In this document: piece after piece, positions 10,811-21,137 of the stretch
Numbering within the stretch: the stretch's first letter is position 1
Layout of the letters: each line of letters opens with the position of its first letter
Source: Diphasiastrum complanatum
Taxonomy: Eukaryota > Streptophyta > Lycopodiopsida > Lycopodiales > Lycopodiaceae
Direction of reading: 5' to 3'
DNA length: 64,000 bases
Assembly: GCA_029204225.1 (NCBI GenBank)
Contig: CM055110.1
Location: forward strand, 18,595,501 to 18,659,500
Made by a program: the position numbers and the translations under genes
Notes under the pieces: generated by a model
What the model saw: the letters and a program-made list of their open reading frames with translations, nothing else
The model's database searches: none
What the model was told of the DNA's origin: nothing

Positions 10811-13574
10811 TCAAGAAACATTCTTGTTCGTCAGATTTTTGTTGAGGCAAAAAGATATTTCTTCGTGTATTTCGTCCTTTAGATATTTCTTCGTCTTAGA
10901 GAAAATGTGTCTTGCCGTTTCTTTAATTGAATAGGTTGTTTTGAGTTGATCTTTGAATTGTTGATGAAAACTGGAATCAAACTTCAAAACATCTTTAAAC
11001 TTCAAAAAGTCAACATCCCATAGAAACATCACCACGACAAAGGCACGAATGAATATTCATGAATGATTCAATTCTTCATATAATTTCTGAACAAGCTCCA
11101 AGTTTTGTTGAGCTTCGATCAAGAGCAAGTTTTCTTTTGATTTTGTATAGCGGCCAACTGGTAAGTTGCCAAATTTTTCTAACTTAACCAGGAGCAATGT
11201 TCCATCGAACAGCTCCTGGGTTAACTTGGTATCTTCATCTGAATCACTATGTAGAGTGATTTCTTTACATTAACGAGCTGAAAATCTAATAAAATTGCCT
11301 TTAATATAAATATTCTGAACAAAAGATAATGTCTTCGCCACAAAGGTACCAAACTGCCAAAATGTATATGTACAGAATTGCTTATAACTAAATGACTTTC
11401 TTCTATCTTGCAAATTATGACGAATCTCCGCAAAATATTCTGCAAGGTTTCGCTCCCAATCCACATAAAGACTAAATAATTCTGGATAAGCCATATTTAT
11501 ATTAATCAGCAAACCTGCATCATCGAATGCGCCTAAATCCACAACAGTGTGTGGTTTGTACAGCTGAAACTACGACTTTCGCTTCCAAAAATGTCGCTTA
11601 TTATCTTCGTTCCGCAAAAATTGAAGTTCTTTGATTTGAATATATTCGAGAGCATACATAGCCGAAGAGCCTATGTATAACTCAGCTGATCCGACAGGTA
11701 CAACCTGGAACTTACCCTATATTATGCCCCAGCAGAGACATCCTTTCTGCTCGATAGAGAGCTGGGCCCATAACCAGAGAAAGTCATCCTTCTTCCAAGG
11801 TCGCTTCCATTCGTCGAAGGCGATGCCTACTGCGCCTTCGATTGATTTCCCTGCATTCGCTTTGGCTGTGTAGATGCAGTTGCCAAATCCTGAGCTTGCA
11901 ACTCAGCAGCCAGCTTCTGATTTTCCATTTGTTGCTTAAAGATCTGACAGCTCCTGCTCGAGTTTGTCAATCTTTGCGACAGCCTCCAAGAATTCTGGAT
12001 GGTCTGAGGCTCCGGTGCAGGTAGGCACAGCTTGGACTTGCTGTGTGAGGTCATCAATTTGAAGCAGGGACTGAAGGTATTCATCATGTGCATTGGGCCC
12101 GCTGCAAGATGGGGTGGCATCACTCGAGAGCTCCTTCAGCTCAGCCAACTCTTCCTCGACAAGAGCCTTCGCATCCTCGAGCGGTTGTAAGAACTCGACT
12201 CAAAAATTTTTGAGCATCTGGCCTTGGAGCTGGTTTAGCTTCGTGAGATCGACTATGATTGACCCTGCATTAGCGCTCAGAGACAGAGCAGCTTTCGCCT
12301 TTAGTCTTGTCATTCGCTCCTCCTGTAAATGTTTCTGGAGCACGACATTATGTTGATTCGCAGCCAAAAATTGCTGCTTCAAAGAATCGTTTTGAGTTTG
12401 AAAATTGTCAGACTTGGCCTGAATTGCCTTATTTGTCTACTTCAAAAAATCAGCTTCCTATTAGAATCTGAAGCTGTGTTTTGAGAGAACGATGTTGTTC
12501 GATTAGCTTCATGTTGTCTGATTCAAACGAATCAATCTTCTCAAAGGACCCCTTCAGAGAGTCTAGTGATTTTCTCTCTGAGGTGATAAGTTGCATCATG
12601 AGTTGTCGGTGGTACTTGTCAAACTCATATACTTCATCTGGTTCTTCTTCATCTGCCACAGGTGCCACAGGTGCCACAGGTGCCCCAGTATCGCCTTCAG
12701 CAGCTATTCATCCTTTGTCTGATGTATCAGACTGGGTTGCATCATCCTTAGATGTGGATGCACTCTGTTGCTTCTGAGATGTGGAAGCAGATGCTAGCTT
12801 TGAAGAATCAGTAGCAGCAGCAGCTCCATCGATTTCCATTGCCACAGCTTCACTCTCCATAGCAATGGTGGCTGCTACTTTGACTGCTGGTGCAGCATCA
12901 GATGCAACCAGAATAGGTACGAAAATGAGGCTGGAAAGATCAATTGGCTTGGGAGCCAACATCTTTCCCGTCAGCAGTATTTTCTCTTGCTCAGTCAAAA
13001 TTTGAAAATGAGCGCATAGGCGAGAAACATGGGCTCCAACTCCAGAAAACTTTTGATGTTTGATCTAGCGCAAAAAAAGCTTTGTATGTGATAATGCCGA
13101 AGCACACTGGATTACTCACAAGCGCATCTAATATGTAACCAAAATTTTGAACTGAAATTGTCACATCCGCATCCGTCAAAAATATGGCTTGGTTTGCGTA
13201 TTTACAAAACAGCTTAAATGTTGCATCTCGGATCATAGAGATTTTTTACCCCTTCGTGGGTACAAAGCAGTTGCTTAGAAAGTGGGCAGCTTCATCCACC
13301 GAATCTTTATTTGTCGCAACCAGCTTCCCATCCATGGTAGTCCGAGGGCTATGCAAAACAAGTCTTCAAAGATGGTGAAGAATTTGCCTCGTGCGTGAAC
13401 TTTGAATTCCTCCTCCAAAATTGAATGGATAGAGTTCACAAACTCAGCACTGACTTCAAAGAGAATGATGGCACCCAACTTGCATCGATCCAAAAAGCAC
13501 TGGATGGATGTCAGACGGATTCCTGCGCATGCTTTCCAGATGATATTAGAGCTAGAACTTGATCCGGAAGCCAT
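10811..13574 (-). pseudogene. Decayed retroelement protein with Ala/Ser-rich and coiled-coil regions, unknown family
   Basis: Starting at an ATG at 13574 (MASGSSSSSNIIWKACAG), minus-strand frames join head to tail through frameshifts and a few stops, giving perhaps 900 residues. In order: a globular N-terminal part (13574-13000) with a frameshift near 13345; an Ala/Ser/Thr-rich acidic linker (12998-12700, for example VAATIAMESEAVAMEIDG); a long charged, heptad-rich stretch likely to be coiled coil (12677-11940, for example LQEERMTRLKAKAAL); and a C-terminal part (11870-10811) rich in aromatic and basic residues. No protease, RT, RNase H or integrase motif is visible. Its place between a lost 5' end and the 3' LTR at 9486-10749 suggests the sole protein of a non-autonomous element. 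Antisense ORFs here are shadows. Confidence 0.45.
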
Positions 13575-14689
13575 TGGTTGAATGTTTGACGATAGCTCCG
13601 TAGATCACAATAGTTCGCAAAAGAGTGTTTTGATCGCAAAGAGAATGAGCGCAAGAAAGCATAAAGTCGCTGGTAGAAACTGCAAAGAAGAAAAATGGAA
13701 AATAACTCTGATAAGCAGTAGCGGTGTGGAAGGGATGATGATGTGGCATGGTGACTTGACATCTGTCACTTCCATTTATGGAGGACGGGCATGGCTCAGT
13801 GTTTGAAATTATAATTTGTCAGATCGATCTTTAATGACAGAAGACCGTTTGTGAAAAGAAAAGAAATAAATTAAGAAGAAACAATATATGTGAGCGTACA
13901 CACGTGTGAATAATGATGATCACGTGGCCATCATTTTAATGGAGGGATACAAAAAGCAGGTCAAGAGATTCTTGAAATTATGCTAGAAAAATTCTAGAAA
14001 ATTTCGCTAAACTTTTTCGAAGGATCTTAAAAAATGATACAGAAACTCATAAAAATTTCTCGAAAATTTTAGCAACATACTAGAAATTTTTTCGAAAAAC
14101 TGGAGAAAATACAAGAAAAGATTCTAGAAAAATTCTCGATAACGATTTACGAAAATATGGTTAACAAATTTAGTGTCGCACAATGTGCAAAAATGGATCC
14201 TCAATGCTTTAGACTTTTGGTTCTATCTTGATGACATTCTTAGCTCCAAATTGCCGATTTCCACTTTGTGTTGATGAAAAAACTAAGAACAGCTTCATGC
14301 TCTTCCAAAAGAACATCATGACATATGCTCAAAACACATTCAATATAGTATTTAACCTCTATAAAATATTTCAAAAGAACAAAAAAGATGATATGATTTT
14401 CATCCACAATGAAATAGATCAGGTCAAGATTAGTTTCAAACATGATCCTTACTGTCTTTTTGAGCCCATTCCAACCCTCAATAGACACACAATCTAGATC
14501 TTTTTTGAATGACTGACTCTTAATGATTATATCACAAAGATAGAATACACCTCTTCTTGTCTATCTTTCACTCCACAGGTAGGATCATCAAAAGAAGTAA
14601 GGATTGATGGCTTTGATATGTCTTGAGGTCCTTCTTGGGGTGGTTTGACTTGGAGAGACATCTCTAACTTCCTCTTTCAAAAAAGCACC
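13575..14689. other. No gene recognised; TTCTAGAA-rich stretch
   Basis: Probably leader or lost 5' end of the neighbouring minus-strand element. Positions 13970-14150 hold repeated TTCTAGAA, TTCTCGAAAA and TTTTTCGAA motifs. A CACACGTGTG palindrome lies near 13900 and a CACGTGG at about 13921. A 89-codon frame at 14228-14497 has an antisense frame of similar length and no recognisable domain. Confidence 0.3.
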
Positions 14690-14830
14690 ATCTTCATCAT
14701 AAATGTTCGGACCAACATCACCATCAACAAGCTTAGGAACATTTTCCTCGTCAAAGATAACATCCCTACTTCTAAATACCTCGGCACTTGACTTTGTGAG
14801 TATTTTTTCATGGGATACTTTGGATGACCA
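14690..14830 (-). pseudogene. Copia polyprotein scrap (linker after integrase)
   Basis: Minus-strand translation includes [18 protein letters not shown], matching the conserved SRDVIFDE block that follows the integrase in copia polyproteins. The flanks are too decayed to extend with confidence. It may belong with the integrase scrap at 8736-9485. Confidence 0.5.
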
Positions 14831-16699
14831 TGTTTGTTATTCTGATTTGCTATCAAAACCTGACAATGCTTAAGTTACGTTAAACATTTTCACCCAATGC
14901 TTTGCTCTACGGAAAAGTTATATGTTTGATGGATACATAATGAATAGCTCATCACGAGCCAAATCTTACTTTCCACTTCTTCCAGGGGTGCTCTTATCTC
15001 CATAGCTTTCACACTCTAGCAACTTTCCTCCATTATCAATGAGCACATTCTCAAAAATATCTTATGGACACTTTCATACTTTCATGCAACTTCATAACGA
15101 TCCACCTTTTGATGAAATTCAAGTTCATCTTTCATATGTGGGCCTAGGTGCATGTTCTTGGCTTGATACACAGTCCCTTATTCCACCTTTGCGGCTTTAT
15201 TGTTTGTTATAGCTCTTCAAGTTAGATTGAATCTTTCTCATCTGACATTGGCAAGTTAAATAACATGTTCCTATGATAACCCTCTTAATTTTATCAACAT
15301 ACATCTTATGCGGTGCCTCTTCAATGTAGATTGTCTTGCATGACACATTATTGCATTCATGACATACTTGCATCATTTGCTCGTAAATGCAACGTTTTCG
15401 ATAGCAAACACACATTTTGTTTGTGTGATTCGCAATCAACTCATCACCACACAGAACTTGTGCTTTCACATGAAGGGATTTGCCCTGTTGGAAATATTAT
15501 TGTTGATCCTTCGCAACATGACTTCCTTCATCAAACTTCCACTATGCAAAATATTGTTTCTTCTCAAATTGCTCAAGATAAAAAGTGAGATTATCATCAA
15601 ATGTTATACTCCTAAAGAGGACTTTATTCATTTCATTTTGAAAACATATGAATGCTTTGCAGGGCATTCATATATACTTTATTCTAATGATCTTCTGACT
15701 TCTTCTGCAGGGCACTTGATCTCGTCGAGGACCTGGTACATTACATCTATCTATCATTACAACCTAGTACAATCAACGACTATCTACCAGTTTACAATGT
15801 ACCTTAGCACTTGCAATACTTTGGTGTGTCATGATTACAACTACTTCAAAACTTCCTCCACTACTAAAAACATTCATTGGGCATTTGAACTTGAAAAGTG
15901 CCCTATAAAGAGCATCATGTGAGATGACAAGATTTATCAATGTAAATTATCAAAATAAAATCTTTTTCTACCCGCATCATTCTCAATGTTTTAACATATT
16001 TGTCTGCACCATCTTTTATGCTTAGCCATTCCATGTATAATATAGTCCGTAATTTACTAAAACAAAAACAAAACAAACCAAACTTTTTAATCGTAGTTAT
16101 GATTAAATGTTAAAAAGCGCTTGACAAAACGTTTCCAATAACACCCTATACATCTAAATTACGGTTCAAAAGTTACAACCGATCAAAGTTTCCAATCAAC
16201 CTTGATATTGGTTTCATACGCAATTGACATGTTTAACCAAACTATAGTTTTAAAATTATGACCGATCAAAGTTTTCAATCAACCCCAATATGGGTTTCGA
16301 TAATAGTTAATCTATTTGACTGGTCAAACAGGTCAATTGCACCTAACACTCATATCAAATTTTGGCTGCCCATAACTTTTAAAATTATAAATCAAAAGTA
16401 GGTCATGTAAGATGTCATTGCACACGTCTAATCGAGAGTTTTCTATTGGCATCAAAATCGTCTCACAATCAAAAAGTTATACCACTTTTTAGTGAACCAT
16501 AAAATATAGTATATACAAAATGGCTTTGCTTGGAAGTTGTCTCAAAAATAAAGAAGAAAAATTCAATTTAAAAAACCTACATTACGTAAATTTCAAATTT
16601 GAATTATGATTGGACCATGTGTTAAAAAAATTTGGACAAAAAAATATGCATTTTTTAAGAAACTCTTTTTGTGATTTACGTTGCTCTAATACTACTATA
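14831..16699. other. No gene recognised; degenerate repeat-like DNA
   Basis: Short frames only (up to 187 codons at 15359-15922, overlapped antisense at 15197-15469), with no recognised domain. Probably decayed transposon, possibly the downstream part of the gypsy remnant next to it. Confidence 0.3.
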
Positions 16700-17500
16700 A
16701 CTTTCAATTATAATTTGCATCAAGTAATAGACTTTGGATAGCTACATTGTTGACTTTTTGCTTTGCTATAATTTTATTATAGCATCTAAATTTGTCTTCT
16801 GGCCTTTACTTTTCACATACGCTCGTTTGTACTTGAATGAGTTTTTCCATATTTTACTAATAATATCAAAGAATTTCTTTTTTGTAGTCAAGAGGTATTT
16901 GCTAATAAACTTCGTACAAATAAAAATATCATATATAATGTTGATGAAGTTACTAACAAAGGTCCATAAATATCAATAGGTATTCAACCTTTATTTAACA
17001 TTCCAATATTCTCCCTTGTCACCAATTGTGTGTTGTCCCATCTCTCTAACAATTTTCCTATTTTATTTTACAATGTTGCATTTGGAAAATTATCATCTAC
17101 TTTGGTATTCATAGGTGTTATTGAAACATGATATGCTATGTAATGTTGTTGGCTCGTTTGCAGTACCACAAATCAAATTTCGATAACAAAAGTAATCGTC
17201 TCACAATTCCAACTGTGTATCAAGTTTTGTTCACTAAATACAACAATGGATGATGATCTATATAGAATGCAAAATGCATAGCCATCAAATAATGACAATA
17301 CTTCTCAATAGAAAACACCATTGCTAAGTCTTCCCTCTCCGTGGTGAAATAATTGATTTCGGCATCATTCAACTGACAGCCTATTTGTTTCTTTTCAAAA
17401 GTTCAATCTCATTGTAGAAGAATCCAACTTATTGCATGTTGCCATTTTTGCATCTCGTTCTGTTCACTCTTAACAAGTGATGATGAAAATCTATTTTACT
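16700..17500 (-). pseudogene. Degenerate Ty3/gypsy RNase H and integrase remnant
   Basis: Minus-strand translation near 17370-17120 reads DAEINYFTTEREDLAMVF, then SIEKYCHYLMAM, FYIDHHPLLYLVNK and RRLLLLSKFDL. This is the standard order of the gypsy RNase H domain (ERE, then the TDH-like Asp-His pair as IDHH). Stops and frameshifts follow. Sequence to 16700 has weak integrase-like segments. It lies about 1.2 kb downstream of the PP2A stop codon. Confidence 0.6.
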
Positions 17501-18612
17501 GTAGTTTCTTTTTCACATTATCGAAATATTTATGCCAACAATCAAGTACTACACATCAAAACTTATTTGCCCAAGGACTTTGAGAAACTCTTTGTTTGAA
17601 ATCTGTTCTGTCGTTTGCCCTAAACGGCTATCACAAACACTTTGTTCTTTGTTTCATAAATGGTCAATTAAGCAGTTTTGAAAATCAATACACTTTTATC
17701 TCAAATTTGACTGTCTATATGTTTGGTAATATCCACATTTTTTGTTCTTGAAAATTTGACTACAGGTTTACGCATGTTCCAAGTTAGTCCATACTAGGTT
17801 TAAAAAAGGTCAGTTATTTGACAACATGGCCAACAATTCAATCGCCAACGTGAAGTCCCCATAAGTTCTAAAAGCATATCGCCTTTGATTTGAACACTGA
17901 ATCAGATTTTTTCATGAAGCAGAATAAAACAGTTGTAGCAAAAATTAAGTGTGTACAATAGTGTAGATTGTCCTTTATAAATAAGGCATGAGTGACTTTC
18001 TAGAACATTAGCCAAATTTCAATGAATCAGTCAACAAACTATATAAAAGTCATAAATAGGAGAAAAAAGTGGACATGTTACAAAAGAACACCCAAAAAAA
18101 TGTGATATCTTTGAACATAAAATATGGAGTAACAAAGAAGAAGGTTAAAAAATTTAGACAAAATAATAGAAGACAAATCGATTATACTCGTCGGAACTTC
18201 TAGACAGAATGGTCGACATAAAAAACAATTGATACCTTGTGCAGCTAAAGTGACCCATGTGAATCCATCATTTATCAACCAACTTGAAACCTTAACCTAC
18301 TTCAAAATTCTCTTCACGAACAGACATCATAAATCTTGATTGTGAAGCCATTACATCCTACAGATTGTCGCACTTACTGACAATCTTAGAAACTAAAAAA
18401 TCAATTCACTTGCTCTTTGTTATCAGCAACCAAATGCTATGACATTTTACAAGTAAATGAAATCCTCATTTACACAACTTTGATAGGACATCCTATTGCC
18501 TACCAAGTGCGTATTGATTGCATACAACAGCAGATAAAACTTTCACCATGTTACACCAATGGCCACCATAATACATGATGAAAAAATACTTTGTACCACT
18601 ATTTGGTGGCAC
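17501..18612 (-). other. Downstream flank and probable 3' UTR of the PP2A A-subunit gene
   Basis: No further coding sequence. The 3' UTR must begin at 18612 going left; I found no clear AATAAA signal on the minus strand, so its end is not placed. More decayed gypsy RT sequence may lie at the left end. Confidence 0.35.
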
Positions 18613-18729
18613 TTATGTGGCCATCACTTGATCACATGCTTGTAGTGCCTGAGTAGCAAAGTATCTCACATCAACATCTGGGTCTTCATTGAGCTCCTGT
18701 AAACAAGGTCGAAATGTTTGCTCCACCAC
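18613..18729 (-). CDS. PP2AA: PP2A-A terminal exon k
   Basis: 117 nt, 38 codons and a TAA at 18615-18613. [38 protein letters not shown] stop. Acceptor TGTAG. The intron before it (18730-23288, 4559 bp) holds copia remnants and a dispersed repeat. Confidence 0.95.
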   Translation of the reverse strand: MVEQTFRPCLQELNEDPDVDVRYFATQALQACDQVMAT

Positions 18730-21104
18730 CTACATTCATCAGAATGCTGTCAACAATGCCTTCCACAAAGATTAACTATAGTCTCTTTCTTAAAATATGC
18801 TAGTGGACTGCTAAGCACATGCTAAATAAGCTTTTGTAGACTGTTGCCTAACTTAACGTGAATAAATCGAAAGGAAGGGTTTATTCTTAAGCTAATACTT
18901 GCAAGTCGGTGAAAAATCGAATTAGCCAAGTAAGAAGGGCATAATTTAAAGTATAGGGCTTATGAATGCTTTCACAAATGACACGCAAATGGAACAAATT
19001 GAATATCAGATTTTCAAATGGTAACAATTCTTCTAGACAGATGTAAAAAAAAGATAACAAAAGGCTGCTCAACGAGCCAGCCGCCAAACAGAATACGCAT
19101 CTGAGTTCTTTCCAGAAGAAGCTAAGAATATTTATCATCAAAGGTTCCTATCCTCTTCCTGAGGTCAGGAGTTCTACCCCAATCATTGCACTGATGAGGA
19201 CACACCAGAACAAAAAGACTCAATGCACTGAGTCCTCCTATAAGTGGTGTGCTGGTGATGACTTGTGACAACTTGCTTTCCTATAGTTGAGGTTAGGAGT
19301 TTGACTCCAATCAGCTAGAAAAATGAGGACATACAAGAGAAACAACTTAAGCAAACATTGTTAGGAATTAATGTTTATTTGATACCCCTTAATGATGGTT
19401 TGGCCATGCCTGTGTGCTATTTTTAGGGGCCATTCTATTTATAGTAAATTCGTTTTTTTAAGGCTTATGCATGCAGGTGGGTGCACTACAAATAGATTAA
19501 GATCTATTTAGTACTTAGTTCATTTTTGGTTCTTACCATATATAGGTAGTATTATTAGTAGATAGCTTTCGTTACTTTGCTATTTATTGTTAGAAGTAAT
19601 AAATGATAATGTTAGTTTCCCATAAGTTACTTTGACCCAAAAGGTCGAGACTTGTGTAACCATGGGTTAGGTTTATTATTTAGACCATGTTAAGTAAGTT
19701 TTAGTTGAGTTGGACCCAATTTTGGTCCAGTAGTAATTCGTGGGTCCAAGTAAAGTCTAATTATGTTAAGGGACCCTTTATTGATCATTTTCAGCCTATG
19801 TTACATCGTGAGCATCCTATTATGCATCGGGAACGGCCTGCGGAAGGTTTTTGGACAGCAAGGTCCACATTTGGAACACTTTGGAGAGTGAAGTGTTGGT
19901 GATTTTGTGACTGTTGGACAGCCTGCTACAGCCTCTTGTTGGTTGTCCGAGTCTTTGCGGGATAGCAAGGCATCTTTTTACCTTGGAGGAAACACACATG
20001 CCTCACCAAAATCAGTACCTTATGCTGATTTTCATGTTTTGATGCTTACTTCTTATGATGACGGTGTTGTCTTACCTAGTGTTGGTGAGCAGATCATTGA
20101 TAGTAAGATTCGGGAGGATGTGATGGTAAAAGAGTATCATACTCTTCTTTATGTTTCTTGTGGTAAGAAGACTTATGGAATCATGTGGGAACCATTGATG
20201 GATTGCAAATCCATGTTTCGGCTTGTGGCTGGTTTTTTGGTTACCTACTTTGGATGGAGCTTGTCTTCACTCTTCGACTTGATGCTACTGCGCTTCATAT
20301 TCTACATCTCTTCTACATCGGGCATGATTGGGGCTGAGATTTTGGCCACTTCGACTACTTCAAGCTGAAGTTTTTTTTGGCGGCATTAAGCTTGGACAGC
20401 AAGCTACATCTTTCTTTTTCGGTTACATGGAGTTTTGGGCAGCATGCAACACTGCATTTTTGTTGCAATTTTTCATACTTCATGTCATGTTATGTTTTTT
20501 ACATTATCATTTAAGGAGGGTGTTAGAAGTAATAAATGATAATGTTAGTTTCCCATAGGTTACTTTGACCCAAAAGGTCGAGACTTGTGTAACCATGGGT
20601 TAGGTTTATTGTTTAGACCATGTTAAGTCAGTTTTAGTTGAGTTGGACCCAATTTTGGTTTAGTAGTAATTCGTGGGTCCAAGTAAAGTCTAATTATGTT
20701 AAGGGACCCTATCTTGACTTTTGGGATTGCCCTATAATTAGAAGTGGGTCTTGGAAGGTTCTAGAACTTAGGGTTTGGAAGAGTCTAGGCCCTTGGAAGG
20801 CCTATTTATATGTACCCAGTGTTCATTTGTAATTCATTCCCTTTCAAGCATTGCTACTACTTTCTCTCTCCTTGAGGGCGCCTAACCCTCTCCCTCTTCT
20901 TCTTGTATATGGAGATTGAATGTTAGAAGGATCTTGGCACTTTGATTTCCTACATTTACTTTAGGCTCGTTAGCTTTTATCAACCATTAGAGAAACTATA
21001 TAAGACATAGATGCACTGCGTTTCTGAAACGCGTTTCAGAATCGCGTTCAGAAATGCGATTCGGAAACGCGTTTCTGAAAAATACAAAAAAATTCCAGAA
21101 ATGT

Positions 21105-21137
<33 letters not shown>

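Larger units (their letters stand above)
19588..20954 (+). mobile_element. Internally deleted copia element, same LTR family as 42936-48968
   Basis: A truncated left LTR (19588-19777) joins directly to a short polyprotein piece, followed by a purine tract (TTAAGGAGGG, 20511-20520) and a full right LTR (20521-20954). Flanking bases TTTAT and TTTAC are near-identical 5-mers, a likely mutated target duplication. The deletion runs from inside the 5' LTR to the linker between integrase and reverse transcriptase and has removed the primer site. Confidence 0.8.

Noticed and set aside
11673-13005. Plus-strand frames of 60-98 codons over the coiled-coil protein
   Set aside because: They are antisense to the longer, more protein-like minus-strand frames and lack any domain.
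14228-14497. 89-codon frame as a gene
   Set aside because: An equally long antisense frame overlaps it and neither has a recognisable domain; AT-rich chance frame is likelier.
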